A stretch of 64,000 nt of DNA from Streptomyces sp. CB02009 (GTDB taxonomy: Bacteria > Actinomycetota > Actinomycetes > Streptomycetales > Streptomycetaceae): NCBI RefSeq assembly GCF_001905825.1, contig NZ_LIVV01000014.1:124001-188000 (forward strand), given 5' to 3'. Of the stretch, positions 8,050 through 16,736 are shown piece by piece. The position numbers and the translations under genes were made by a program. The notes under the pieces are model-generated. The model was not told where the DNA came from. It did not search any database and worked only from the letters and a program-made list of their open reading frames with translations. Each line of letters begins with the position of its first letter. The stretch's first letter is position 1.

Positions 8050-8589
8050 GTGCCGCACATCCGGATCGCCAATGACCTCCCGGGTATCAGGGGACTGATG
8101 ACCGACCGCCCCGACACTGCAGCCCCGCTCAACGCCATCGCCGACGCCCTGCTGCGCGGCGACTCGCCCCTCACCCGCGGCGAACGCGAACTGATCGCCG
8201 CGTACGTGTCGGAGCTCAACACCACCCGTTTCTGCGCCGACACCCACGGCGCGGCAGCGGCCGCCCAGCTCGACGGCGGTATCGACCTGGTCAAGGCCGT
8301 GCAGCACGACGCCGACACCGCCCCGCTCACCCCCCTGCTGCGGGCCCTCCTTCGCATAGCCGCCGAGGTCCAGGCACAGGCCGCGCCCGTCCGCGACGAG
8401 ACCATCGCCGCCGCCCGTGCCGAGGGCGCCACCGACACCCACATCCACGACACCGTGCTCATCGCGGCCGCCTTCTGCATGTACAACCGCTACGTCAGTG
8501 GCCTGGCCACCGCGCTGCCCACCGGGCCCGGCTACTACGAGGAGGCGGGCCGTCGGATCACCACCCACGGCTACGCCACCGCCGTCTGA
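8050..8589 (+). CDS. AhpD-like / carboxymuconolactone decarboxylase family protein (paralogue 2)
   Basis: A 179-residue homologue of the protein at 124-666; long stretches are near identical (for example HIHDTVLIAAAF, EGATDTH). The active-site region keeps Glu (RELIAAYVS), the second Cys and the His (RFCADTH), but the first Cys of CxxC is Thr (TTRFC), so a two-Cys peroxidase mechanism is not possible as it stands. The GTG start at 8050 follows gaaggacggccc. It lies 92 bp after rsgA and 17 bp before the MHS transporter, probably in the same transcript. Confidence 0.82.
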   Translation: MPHIRIANDLPGIRGLMTDRPDTAAPLNAIADALLRGDSPLTRGERELIAAYVSELNTTRFCADTHGAAAAAQLDGGIDLVKAVQHDADTAPLTPLLRALLRIAAEVQAQAAPVRDETIAAARAEGATDTHIHDTVLIAAAFCMYNRYVSGLATALPTGPGYYEEAGRRITTHGYATAV

Positions 8590-8606
8590 AGGAGAAACGG
8601 CCCATC

Positions 8607-9896
8607 ATGTCTGCGCACTCACAGAAGAAGGCCCACCGCAGAGCGGTCACCGCCACGGTGGTCGGCAACTTCATCGAGTCCTTCGACTGGCTCGGCTACG
8701 GTCTCTTCGCGCCCCTGTTCGCCGCCCAGTTCTTCCCCTCAGGGAACTCCCTCACCTCCATCCTCGGAGCCTTCGCGGTCCTCGGTGTCGGTGTCCTCAT
8801 GCGCCCTCTCGGCGGAATCCTCCTCGGCCGCTACGCCGACCGCCGAGGCCGCCGCCCCGCCCTCATGCTGGCCATCTCCCTCATGGCCAGCGGCTCGCTC
8901 CTCATCGGCGTCACCCCCTCCTACGCGCACATCGGCCTGCTCGCCCCCGTGCTGCTGCTCCTGGCCCGCATGGCGCAGGGCGTGTCCCACGGCGGTGAAT
9001 GGCCCGCCGCCGCCGCGTACCTGATGGAAGTCGCCCCCGAGAAGCGCAAGGCCACCTACGGCAGCCTGTTCTCCCTCACCACCTGTGCCGGCGCCTTCAG
9101 CGCCTCTCTCCTTGGCGGCGGTCTGACCGCCGCTCTCGGGCCCGCCGCCATGGCCGACTGGGGCTGGCGTGTGCCGTTCCTCGTCGGCGGCGTCCTCGGC
9201 CTGGTCCTGCTGGTGCTGCGCTCCCGGCTCGCCGAGACCGAGGTCTTCCAGCGCCAGGTCCAGGGCCGCCGGGACCGGGGCTCGCTCCGTCAGGTTCTCG
9301 TCGCCCACCGTCGCAACGTCCTCCTGGCCGTCCTGTTCGTCGCCGGATCCGGCGCCGTCGGCGGCACGTGGACCGCAGTCGTCCCCGCGCTTGGAGGCCG
9401 CCTCGCACCCCCCGGAATGATGTTCTGGGTCGTCGTGACCGCCACCGCGCTGATGATGACGCTGAACGTCCCGATCGGTCTGCTCGCCGACAAGATCGGC
9501 GCCGCCCGCCTCCTCGTCGCGGCCAGTGCTCTGTTCGCCGTCGCCGGATCCGTCTCCTACCTCACCATGACCGGCACCTTCGCCAGCCTGCTGTTCACCT
9601 ACGGCTCCGGAGTGGTCTACCTGGTCTGCGCGACGACCGTGCTGCCCAAGCTCCTCACCGAGATCTTCCCGCCCGAGGTCAGGGCCCTGGGCGTGGGCCT
9701 TCCCAACGCCGTCACCAGCGCCGTCCTCGGCGGCGTCGCCCCCGCCTCCGCCGCCTTCGCCGCAGAACACAACGCCTCCGGCTGGTTCATCGCCGGCGTC
9801 ATGGCCGCCGTCCTCATGTCGATTCCGGCGTCCCTGCTGGCCCGGACCGTGCGTCCGACCGAAACCCGCGTGTCCGAGCAGGTCCTGGCCGCCTGA
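8607..9896 (+). CDS. MHS-family MFS transporter
   Basis: A 429-residue twelve-helix transporter of the metabolite:H+ symporter branch (ProP/KgtP/ShiA type). The N-terminus carries the family signature NFIESFDWLGYGLFAP, and the loop after helix 2 is GRYADRRGRRPALM. HGGEWPAAAAYLMEVAP corresponds to the GGE motif of helix 4 in this group. Members usually import small acids or betaines. A good ribosome site (aaggagaaacg) precedes the ATG. It is the last gene before a strong terminator and may supply a co-substrate (2-oxoglutarate is handled by some family members) or move the product; neither can be decided from sequence. Confidence 0.85.
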   Translation: MSAHSQKKAHRRAVTATVVGNFIESFDWLGYGLFAPLFAAQFFPSGNSLTSILGAFAVLGVGVLMRPLGGILLGRYADRRGRRPALMLAISLMASGSLLIGVTPSYAHIGLLAPVLLLLARMAQGVSHGGEWPAAAAYLMEVAPEKRKATYGSLFSLTTCAGAFSASLLGGGLTAALGPAAMADWGWRVPFLVGGVLGLVLLVLRSRLAETEVFQRQVQGRRDRGSLRQVLVAHRRNVLLAVLFVAGSGAVGGTWTAVVPALGGRLAPPGMMFWVVVTATALMMTLNVPIGLLADKIGAARLLVAASALFAVAGSVSYLTMTGTFASLLFTYGSGVVYLVCATTVLPKLLTEIFPPEVRALGVGLPNAVTSAVLGGVAPASAAFAAEHNASGWFIAGVMAAVLMSIPASLLARTVRPTETRVSEQVLAA

Positions 9897-9900
9897 CACA

Positions 9901-9948
9901 GAAGAACGCCGGTTCCCCTCCCAACCCGGAGGGGAGCCGGCGTTCTTC
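9901..9948. terminator. Strong bidirectional terminator
   Basis: A 21-bp stem (gaagaacgccggttcccctc with its partner at 9928-9948, one G-T pair) around a six-base loop. It starts 5 bp after the MHS transporter stop and ends 15 bp before the convergent DUF4287 stop, so it can end transcripts from both sides. Confidence 0.85.
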
Positions 9949-9963
9949 GTGGCAGGTACGACC

Positions 9964-10251
9964 TCAGGGGCGGTTGTTCTTCCCCTCGAGCCACAGCGTG
10001 TCGGAGTCGTCGGCGTGCGTGCCGCCCGAACCGACGTGCTTGTCCGAGATCTGCGCGCCGTTCTTGAACACGTGTACGAGCGCCATCCCGTGGCCACGGC
10101 CCAGGCCGTAGTCCTCCTTGAGCCACTCCAGGACCGGGCCCGCCTTCAGCTTCGGTCCCTCGAAGCCGCGCTCCTTCGCCAGGTCGATGAACTGCCGGGG
10201 CGTCAGGCCCGTCTTGTCCTCGATATTGTCCAGATATGCCTGAAAGGACAT
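9964..10251 (-). CDS. DUF4287 domain-containing protein
   Basis: A 95-residue soluble protein matching the small DUF4287 family by its opening (MSFQAYLDNIEDKTGLTP) and the block GPVLEWLKEDYGLGRGHGMA. The biochemical role of the family is unknown. The ATG at 10251 has a GAGGAG ribosome site six bases upstream, which rules out the longer frame. It converges on the MHS transporter and shares the terminator at 9901. A 112-bp gap separates it from the next gene upstream. Confidence 0.85.
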   Translation of the reverse strand: MSFQAYLDNIEDKTGLTPRQFIDLAKERGFEGPKLKAGPVLEWLKEDYGLGRGHGMALVHVFKNGAQISDKHVGSGGTHADDSDTLWLEGKNNRP

Positions 10252-10363
10252 GTGCTCCTCGCTTCCCACATCGGTGGCACCGGTCGGGGCGCCTCTGTCA
10301 AGCCTGCACGGGCGCGGGGCGCGGACCGGGCTCCCGCGCGATCCTCGCCACGACTTAGCCACG

Positions 10364-10918
10364 TCATACGGACGCGGAGCGACCCTGCGGCAGGTATCCG
10401 TCGGCCACCAGCGTCGCCCCGATCCCGTCAAAGACCTCAGGATCCTCCGGAGTGATCGCCGCCAGCCCGTCGACGTACCGGTTGAACATGCAGAACGCGG
10501 CCGCGATGAGCACCGTGTCATGCACGGCCTCGTCGTCCGCGCCCGCGACCCGGGCGCCGGCGACGTCCTGCTCCGTCACCGCACGGGCATTTCCCCGCAC
10601 CTTGTCGGCGATCGCCAGCAAAGCCCGCATCCGCTCGCTCACCGGCGCCGTCGCCGGATCACGCTGCACGGCCTGCACCAGGGCGTAGTCACCGCCGAAC
10701 GCGTGCGCGGCGGCAGCCGTGTGCGAGCCCGTGCAGTAAGGGGTGCCATTCCGGTAGGACACGTACGCGGCGATCAGCTCCCGCTCGGCCACGGTCAGCG
10801 GCGAAGGCGCGCGCAACAGCTGCTCGGCCAGTTCACTGAGCCTGCGGCCCGAGGCCGGCTTGGCGGCCATCAGCCCGCGGATCCCCGGCACCGGCGCCGG
10901 GACGGCAATGTGCGGCAT
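10364..10918 (-). CDS. AhpD-like / carboxymuconolactone decarboxylase family protein (paralogue 3)
   Basis: A 184-residue third member of the AhpD-like set, more divergent than the other two but with the same opening (MPHIAVPAPVPGIRGL) and core (ERELIAAYVSYRNGTPYC, then TGSH). Again the first Cys of CxxC is Thr (TPYC), leaving one Cys with the Glu and His. The ATG has a strong ribosome site (gaggagggacc). It is encoded on the opposite strand from paralogue 2 and outside the operon terminator, so it is regulated separately. Confidence 0.82.
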   Translation of the reverse strand: MPHIAVPAPVPGIRGLMAAKPASGRRLSELAEQLLRAPSPLTVAERELIAAYVSYRNGTPYCTGSHTAAAAHAFGGDYALVQAVQRDPATAPVSERMRALLAIADKVRGNARAVTEQDVAGARVAGADDEAVHDTVLIAAAFCMFNRYVDGLAAITPEDPEVFDGIGATLVADGYLPQGRSASV

Positions 10919-10935
10919 GGTCCCTCCTCCCCTGC

Positions 10936-11937
10936 CTACTTGTTGAACCAAGGAGTGGACGTGGGGTCCGTCGAGAGCTGGCCCAGGAGGAGGTTCGCGA
11001 CCTTCTGCTGACCGGTCGCGGACGGGTGCACCCGGTCCGACACCAGGTCCGAGCACGCCCACTCCAGACCGTCGCTGCGACCCGGCGTTCCGCCGGCCAC
11101 GCCGTCCGCGCCCAGACCGTCCGCCCACATGTACGGGCCCCACGACAGCCACGGCGCGACGCCACCCGCCCCGTACGTCAGGTCCGAGGCACCGTTGATC
11201 TGGTCCTGGATCAGCTTCTTCACTGCCCAGCCCTGCTGATAGGCACCCGCGCTGCGCGCCGGGTTGTAGGTGTAGATACGGCTCGCGACATAGCCGAGTG
11301 CCAGGTTCGGGTGCTGCGCGCGCGCGTTGCGGGATATCGCGGCGAGTGAGTCACGCAGGTTCTGCGCGCCCTGGGGGAAGGCTCCGAGGTTGTCCCCGAC
11401 GTACTGCTCCTTGAGCCACATCGCCTGCACCTGAGCGGGAGTCACCCCGGCATTCGACAGCCGGGTGGCGAGCACCGACCACGTGGTGTCCGCCGGGTTC
11501 GCCCAGGCGCTGGCGTCCTTGCCGCCCTGCGCACCGTCGACGATCACGAGCTTGTCATTCAGGTTCGCGTACGAGCTCGACGTCGCGATGAACCTCTGGA
11601 ACTCCTGGGTGGTGTTGGACATGCCGATCGAGATCAGCACGACCTTGCCGTTCACTAGGTCCACCTGCCCGGAGGCGTTGCGCGGCAGCACCTGGTTCTG
11701 CGCGATGTTCACACCGGCGTTCGTGTGCGCGGTCGGCCGAACATTGCTGCCGCCCGGGTAGAGACCACCGGTCAGACCGTTGTACGTACCCGTGCCCAGG
11801 TCGTTCAGCGGAACAAGACCGCTGTGCGTGTACGTGCAGTCCGTCTGCGCGGCGGACGCACCGGGCTGCGGGATCAGGGCGACACCGAACGCGGTGACGG
11901 CGGCCGTCAGGTAGACGCCGAGACGTCCGGGCTTCAT
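10936..11937 (-). CDS. Secreted SGNH-like hydrolase
   Basis: A 333-residue exported protein. Residues 1-29 are a Sec signal peptide (MKPGRLGV, hydrophobic core, ASA-A cleavage). The mature chain has an SGNH-type beginning (VVLISIGMSNT) and a typical last block with the catalytic Asp/His pair (SDRVHPSATGQQKVANLL), resembling carbohydrate esterases of the sialate O-acetylesterase type. The oxyanion residues between them are less clear. The ATG at 11937 has AAGGAG six bases upstream. Substrate unknown; it may instead be a non-catalytic relative. Confidence 0.7.
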   Translation of the reverse strand: MKPGRLGVYLTAAVTAFGVALIPQPGASAAQTDCTYTHSGLVPLNDLGTGTYNGLTGGLYPGGSNVRPTAHTNAGVNIAQNQVLPRNASGQVDLVNGKVVLISIGMSNTTQEFQRFIATSSSYANLNDKLVIVDGAQGGKDASAWANPADTTWSVLATRLSNAGVTPAQVQAMWLKEQYVGDNLGAFPQGAQNLRDSLAAISRNARAQHPNLALGYVASRIYTYNPARSAGAYQQGWAVKKLIQDQINGASDLTYGAGGVAPWLSWGPYMWADGLGADGVAGGTPGRSDGLEWACSDLVSDRVHPSATGQQKVANLLLGQLSTDPTSTPWFNK

Positions 11938-12648
11938 GACTGCTCCTTCGGCAGAACAACGATCAGGCCGGTCGGCCCGGGCCGATACTCGCCATCCGGA
12001 CAACCACTCCGCACCTCCTGCCGTGCGCTCCCTCCTCTCGAAATCCTCTGCCGCATCGCACCTGAACGAACCCAGGCCCGTGTGGTGTGTTCCAGCCACG
12101 TGGCATCAGGACCGTCACGGATGAGACCCGAGCTCGTCCCGCTCGGCCATATGCTCCCTCGAGCGGCGTACCCCGCCGCTCTCCGCGACCTCGCTCCCCC
12201 CGTAACGAGGTCGCGCCCCAGGGGCCCCGGCAGTGCAGACACCTGCCGGGGCCCTCGCAAGCTAGACGGCGGGTGCGGACTGGGCGAGAGGACCAGCCCG
12301 GCCGGCCGTCCGGCCGCTGGCATGCACCGGCGCGGGCCCAGCCGGCTACGAGTCGGGGTCGGAAGCGGGTTCAGGCGTAGGTTGCGGCGACGCTGGACCA
12401 CGGCGGAGACGGGTCGGACGAGTCGGAACTCATCGGTGCCGGCACGGTGACCGGTGGCCGGTCCGGCGCAGTGGTGCAAGGGGCGGTCACGCCACTGAGG
12501 CGCCATTTGCCCGGCAGCGCCGAAACGAATCGGTCAACTCGCCAGCGGCAACCAGCGTGACCGCTCACCCGGCCGGACAAGCCCACAGAAGGCCAACCTG
12601 GGGCGGCAGGCCTGGGCAACCCTGGGCTGGACGCGGGCAGCAACTGCC
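11938..12648. other. Intergenic region with two hairpins
   Basis: No convincing gene in 711 bp; the ORFs here have poor composition and no ribosome sites. Two inverted repeats stand out: gcgacctcg/cgaggtcgc at 12185-12214, and a 12-bp perfect stem gggccccggcag/ctgccggggccc at 12222-12254, which is terminator-like for the minus-strand gene at 12649. Confidence 0.5.
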
Positions 12649-13095
12649 TCACGGGCCGATACAGCCGAACGCCGCTCCGCGCTCATCCAGCAGAGCCCTC
12701 AACGCCGCCCGGTCCGCCTCGCTCTCCTCCAGCCGCCTAAGCAACTCCGCCACATCGGGCACCAAAGGCAGCTCCAGGTCTTCCGCCAAACCTCCGGACG
12801 CCAGCGTTTCCACATACTGCTCAGGATTCTTGCTGTGGCGGAGGCGAGCGACGGCCTCTTGGAACCTGCGTTCCACACCCCGGCGACGCGCAGACTCTGC
12901 GGTTACCTTCCGCTGAAGCCGGTCGATCTCCAGCCGATACCGCTCGACGACATCCCGGCAGGCTCTGCTCACGTTCTCCGGCTGCGCCGGGATGAAGGCC
13001 CCCGATATCGCGCCGGCCGGCCGGGCCAAGACCTCGCCCTGCGCCGTGGCTGGGTTCAGCGCGATCTTGAAGGCCCGGAGCACCTCGTTCTCCAT
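12649..13095 (-). CDS. Hypothetical coiled-coil protein
   Basis: A 148-residue cytoplasmic protein. After a short N-terminal part (MENEVLRAFKIALNP) most of the chain is charged helix with heptad spacing (RYRLEIDRLQRKVTAESARR, later ELLRRLEESEADRAALRALL), so it probably forms a coiled coil. The start at 13095 is chosen for its GGGAGGTGGG ribosome site; an upstream ATG adds residues without support. No domain is recognised and the neighbours give no clue. Confidence 0.6.
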   Translation of the reverse strand: MENEVLRAFKIALNPATAQGEVLARPAGAISGAFIPAQPENVSRACRDVVERYRLEIDRLQRKVTAESARRRGVERRFQEAVARLRHSKNPEQYVETLASGGLAEDLELPLVPDVAELLRRLEESEADRAALRALLDERGAAFGCIGP

Positions 13096-13571
13096 GAGCC
13101 CACCTCCCTCCACACTGGCTTGGTAGCCCATCACCTTGGCAGGACGCTACAGGAACCCCACTGACCACGCTCCTGACCTGCATCAGAGGCACGCCCTCGC
13201 AGGCGCGCCATACAGAGCGGCCTTGTACGCGGAGGAGCCGTCGGCGAATGGCCCTGGCGGGGGAACTGGACCAGCCGGGGACAAAAAGGGCTGGTTCGTT
13301 CCGCGGCCCTGAACGCGTCTGGTCGAACCGGCCGGAAATCGAGTCCGCCGTTCCGATGCCCCCGGACCAGCCAACGGCTCACTCGCACCGGTGCCGAGAC
13401 AGCCTCTGCCTGGATCGGGCGGACCCGCCCGAATTCCGAGCGAGAACCTCTCATAGTCTCTGGGCACCAGAGCCGTCCGTATCACAGGGCGCTCATGTCA
13501 GATCAGTCGCTCGGCATGTCGTGCGCGTGAGATACCGCGTGACTGGTTCCCCCGACTATCCGGAGTTTCTT
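13096..13571. other. Intergenic region, divergent promoters
   Basis: 476 bp between the minus-strand coiled-coil gene and the plus-strand secreted FG-GAP gene. It should contain both promoters, but I see no clear boxes, repeat or RNA gene. The ORFs crossing it read as shadows. Confidence 0.4.
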
Positions 13572-14474
13572 TTGCTGCAAATTGCTCTCCACAGACGTGG
13601 ACTCGCACGCCTGGCAGCCGCGGCCACAGCCGTTGCCCTGGCCGCCACGGTCACTGGTACCGCCGTCGCGGACGCCCCCGCGGCGCCCGGCGCGACGCAG
13701 AAGTTCCTCTCGAGTGCTCAGGCCGTGGCCGCGCTCGATCCGACACCCACCGCGCCCTCATTCTTTCTGAGCGGGATACTCCCGTCGGGTCAGATGTACG
13801 TCTACATGCGGGACGGACGAGGCGGTTTCGACTCCAGGTCGGGTGCCTACGTCTGGCGTGGGCTCACGTACTGCGTCGCGGTCGATCCCGACCTGACCGG
13901 TCACCAGGACGGCGCGTACCACGTCATGTCCAACGGCGTGGTCAACCAGTGGCGCGGCGGTCGGCTCAAGCAGGTGGCCACCGGCTGGCAGCAGTACAGC
14001 CGCGTCCTGTCGCCGGGGACTCTGGCACGCGCTGCCCACCCCGACCTGCTGGCTCGTGACCGGCAGGGTGTCCTGTGGCGCGTCCCGATCAGATCGGACG
14101 GGACACTGGCCCCGAGAGTGAAGGTCGGCGGCGGCTGGAATGCCTACACCCAGATCGCCGGGGTCGGGGACTATTCCGGGGACACCAAAGCGGACATCGT
14201 CGCCCGCGACACGCAGGGCATTCTCTGGCTGTACAAGGGCACAGGAGACGGGCGCAAGCCGTTCGCCCCGCGGCTGCGGGTCGGCAGCGGATGGAACGAG
14301 TTCAATAAGCTGGTGTCCGCCGGTGATGTCGATGCCGACCGCCGCAGCGACCTGCTCGCCCGGGACCCCAAGGGCGGCCTGTGGCTCTACAAGGGCACCG
14401 GCAAGGCATCCGCGCCGTTCAAGCCCCGCGTCAAGATCGGTACCGGCTTCCAGCAGTACCGGGACCTCTTCTGA
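13572..14474 (+). CDS. Secreted FG-GAP/VCBS-repeat protein
   Basis: A 300-residue exported protein. The signal peptide has a basic start (LHRRGLARL), an Ala/Val core and a likely cut after AVA. The C-terminal 180 residues hold at least three blade repeats of the type DLLARDRQGVLWRV, DIVARDTQGILWLYKGTG and DLLARDPKGGLWLYKGTG, i.e. a partial beta-propeller. Such proteins in Streptomyces are extracellular and often bind cell-wall material or other proteins. The TTG at 13572 with ggag six bases before it is preferred; GTGs at 13521, 13527 and 13539 are in frame. The gene is monocistronic. Confidence 0.75.
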   Translation: MLQIALHRRGLARLAAAATAVALAATVTGTAVADAPAAPGATQKFLSSAQAVAALDPTPTAPSFFLSGILPSGQMYVYMRDGRGGFDSRSGAYVWRGLTYCVAVDPDLTGHQDGAYHVMSNGVVNQWRGGRLKQVATGWQQYSRVLSPGTLARAAHPDLLARDRQGVLWRVPIRSDGTLAPRVKVGGGWNAYTQIAGVGDYSGDTKADIVARDTQGILWLYKGTGDGRKPFAPRLRVGSGWNEFNKLVSAGDVDADRRSDLLARDPKGGLWLYKGTGKASAPFKPRVKIGTGFQQYRDLF

Positions 14475-15093
14475 GATCCCTCGCACGCTTGGCGAGCTGA
14501 GGCCCTGCTGGCCCGTCGCCTCGTCCATGTAAGTGGGGGCAACCCCGCGAACATGCCGGCGGTCTGGCATGCAGGCCCAGGTCGCGGTCAGGAGACTGCA
14601 GCCGGGCCCGTCCTCGTCCTCGTCGATGTAGCGCAGCTGATCACGTCCCAGGCCCTGGCAGGGGCCCAGGACCTTTCGACGGGCAGCCATCGGCCACGTC
14701 CGGAATCGATTTGCCCCTCTGGATGCCCCTGCGGGCTCGGACGGACGCGGGGAACGCGAGGGGTCACCTCGGCGGCGTCGTCTCCGTGGCAGAGGCACCA
14801 CTTCACGGTGTCCTCCCTCGCTGCTGGGGTGGTGCCCGGCGGCGGCATCGGCTTCAAGGATGGGCGCCGCCGGGCCCGAACAGGGTGGCACGGGGCACGG
14901 ACAGGCTCGTGGTGGCTGGCGCCCGGACGCGCTACGGCCTCCCACCGGGAGCCGGGCGCGTGGCCTTGATCATGCAGCGCCAACGCTGCGCCATCGGCTC
15001 GATGCTCGCCACGACGTCTCCACCCCACCGTGCCGTCACGACTGTGCCAAGTTGGATCCCCGACCCGCCCCGACCCCCTGGCACGATGGCCCC
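14475..15093. other. Intergenic region without a convincing gene
   Basis: 619 bp. ORFs on both strands overlap each other and show no ribosome sites or known motifs. Composition suggests degraded coding DNA, but I cannot name a source. Confidence 0.4.
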
Positions 15094-15441
15094 ATGCCCA
15101 TGCCACGCCTCCGCGGATCGTTCCTCTCGATCGGCTCGAAAGAATCGATACTCTCCATCGGTTCCGTCGGATCCGTGCTTTCCATCGGTTCCGTCGGCAG
15201 CGTCCTCTCGATCGGTTCGGTGGGCAGCGTTCTGTCCGCCGGCTCTATCGGCTCCGCCCTCTCCCTCCTCTCCACCGCCTCCTGGCTGAGTACGGGCTCC
15301 TTGCTCTCCGCCCAGTCCCGCTGGTCGGTCCTTTGCTGGCGCGCCCACCACGGCTTCCGCACGGCGAGCCGAACGCCGCCCCATACCCCTCGGCGTCTTG
15401 GCGCATGCGAACGTCGACGGTGGTGCCCGGTACGGCGGTGA
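15094..15441 (+). CDS. Ser/Gly/Ile repeat protein, altered 3' end
   Basis: A 115-codon ORF whose first 75 residues are built of SIGS-type repeats (SIGSKESILSIGSVGSVLSI, continued as SIGSVGSVLSAGSIGSALSL), ending SAQSRWSVL. Small proteins with this repeat occur widely in Streptomyces and are of unknown function; the repeat could stack as a thin beta-solenoid. The last 35 codons (from CWRAHHGF on) are Arg/Pro-rich and run antisense into the tpg remnant from about 15400, so the original C-terminus seems to have been replaced at a recombination junction. ATG at 15094; a second ATG lies two codons on. Confidence 0.55.
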   Translation: MPMPRLRGSFLSIGSKESILSIGSVGSVLSIGSVGSVLSIGSVGSVLSAGSIGSALSLLSTASWLSTGSLLSAQSRWSVLCWRAHHGFRTASRTPPHTPRRLGACERRRWCPVRR

Positions 15442-15655
15442 AGCCGAACCGAGCGCGGACGTCGACCATGAGGCCGGGCGCGGTGGCGGCGTTCTTGCGG
15501 GCCTTGGCCCGGATCTGCGGCGCCGTACCTCAACGGCCGTCCTCTCGGAGAGCTCGGCCTGCGGCTTTCCGATCTGGTCGCTGACGTAGCGCTCGATGGT
15601 GCGCTGCGAGGTGCCTCCTTTGTGCTGCCGTGGTGCTGCTTGACGAGGTAGAAAA
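15400..15655 (-). pseudogene. tpg: Telomere terminal protein (Tpg) remnant
   Basis: Minus-strand frames here reproduce, in order, pieces of the Streptomyces terminal protein that caps linear replicon ends: LVKQHHGSTK (about 15650), SQRTIERYVSDQIGKP with ELSER (the helix-turn-helix region, about 15610-15540), and after a frame change PQIRAKARKNAATA and ARFGFTAVPGTTVDVR (about 15525-15410). Part of the region between the first two pieces is deleted, there is a frame change near 15535, and the C-terminal half is missing after about 15400. It cannot make a working protein. It indicates past contact with a telomere or linear plasmid end. Confidence 0.75.
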
Positions 15656-15923
15656 CCCGGGCGGAGGTTGCGCCAGCTGCGGACGCAGGCCGCTTAGGCC
15701 GTGGCGGTTTCGATGATGTCGGCCCACCTCTAGGGACTGACGACCAGGAAGCGGACCGGGTGGGGGCGTTGGTCGGGCTGTCGATCCCGGTGGCCTACAG
15801 GCCCCGGTGGGCGATGGAGCCGCTCTCAACTGCGGCCTCGCCGGGCGTCCAGAGCTGGCTCGACGAGGTGCGCGGCGCCGTCGTCGCCTTTGCTGGACAC
15901 GACGTCGTACAGGCCAGTGGCAG

Positions 15924-16727
15924 TCATGCGCTCGCGCGGGTCCCGGGGTCGGACTGCTTGAGGACGCGGGGGAGATGGACGTGAAGGTGCTCGACGTCGA
16001 CCTGGCGGCCGCGGGCACGGAGTTCCCGAGCAAGGAGTTCGGTGAGTCCGGATGCCCTGTGCTTCCCGCCTGCACAACCGATGGCGATGCGGCGGGGACC
16101 GGCGGGTAGGGCGGCGTAGCCGGTTAGGTTGGCGAGCAGCTCGCGGGCGCCGGGCGTCGCGAGGACGATGTCCTGGACACGGGGGTTGAGACCGTCGAGG
16201 TCGAGGATGTCGCGGGCGGCAGCCGGGTCGCGGAGCCGATCACGGACGTCCTCGACCCGGTCAGCGGCGGGCGGGACGGGGCAGCCGTCCGGGCCGGTGG
16301 GCAAGTGCAGATAGCCGAACGAGATCAGGCGAATCGCTGTGAAGGGCACGTCGATCACCGGGGTCGCGGAGGGGTCGGCGCGGGGCAGTTCGAGGACCTT
16401 GTCGGCGATGAGGTCGCTCAGCTCGGTCTCGGTCAGGCCGGTGGTCTCGCGGATGGCCTGCTCGCTGGCGCCGTCGGCGTGCATCGACAGGGCGATGGAC
16501 TGGTGTGCGGAAAGGTTGCCGGTGCTGGTCATGGTGGCGGGTTCTCCGGTTTCCGGGAGGGGGTGGGTGGTGGCGGGCAGTCCGAGGACGTACAGGAGGG
16601 GCGTCTGGTCGGTGGTGTCGCGGGCGTGACGCGTGACGGTCCGCGCGGCGGCGGCGAGCTCAAGCACCGGGTTGGGGTTCACGGCCGGCGCCGCAGCCTG
16701 GGCGCTGACGGTACGGTCGGTGAACAC
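15924..16727 (-). CDS. RapZ C-terminal-domain protein
   Basis: A 267-residue protein. The C-terminal 130 residues match the RapZ C-terminal domain: FTAIRLISFGYLH at the start, LTGYAALPAGPRRIAIGCAG followed by GKHRASGLTELLA, and VEHLHVHLPR. The GCxGGxHR loop is the ligand-binding motif of RapZ, which in Escherichia coli senses glucosamine-6-phosphate. The N-terminal 100 residues are unrelated; they include a helix-turn-helix-like segment (SEQAIRETTGLTETELSDLI). GTG at 16727 lies 9 bp after the wbl stop. It is last in the GGDEF-ASCH-Wbl-RapZ-C operon. An ATG at 16532 could give a shorter product. Confidence 0.7.
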   Translation of the reverse strand: MFTDRTVSAQAAAPAVNPNPVLELAAAARTVTRHARDTTDQTPLLYVLGLPATTHPLPETGEPATMTSTGNLSAHQSIALSMHADGASEQAIRETTGLTETELSDLIADKVLELPRADPSATPVIDVPFTAIRLISFGYLHLPTGPDGCPVPPAADRVEDVRDRLRDPAAARDILDLDGLNPRVQDIVLATPGARELLANLTGYAALPAGPRRIAIGCAGGKHRASGLTELLARELRARGRQVDVEHLHVHLPRVLKQSDPGTRASA

Positions 16728-16736
16728 GCGTATCTG

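Noticed and set aside
12371..12652. 93-codon minus-strand ORF next to the coiled-coil gene
   Set aside because: No ribosome site, Ser/Pro/Arg-rich shadow composition, and no recognisable domain.
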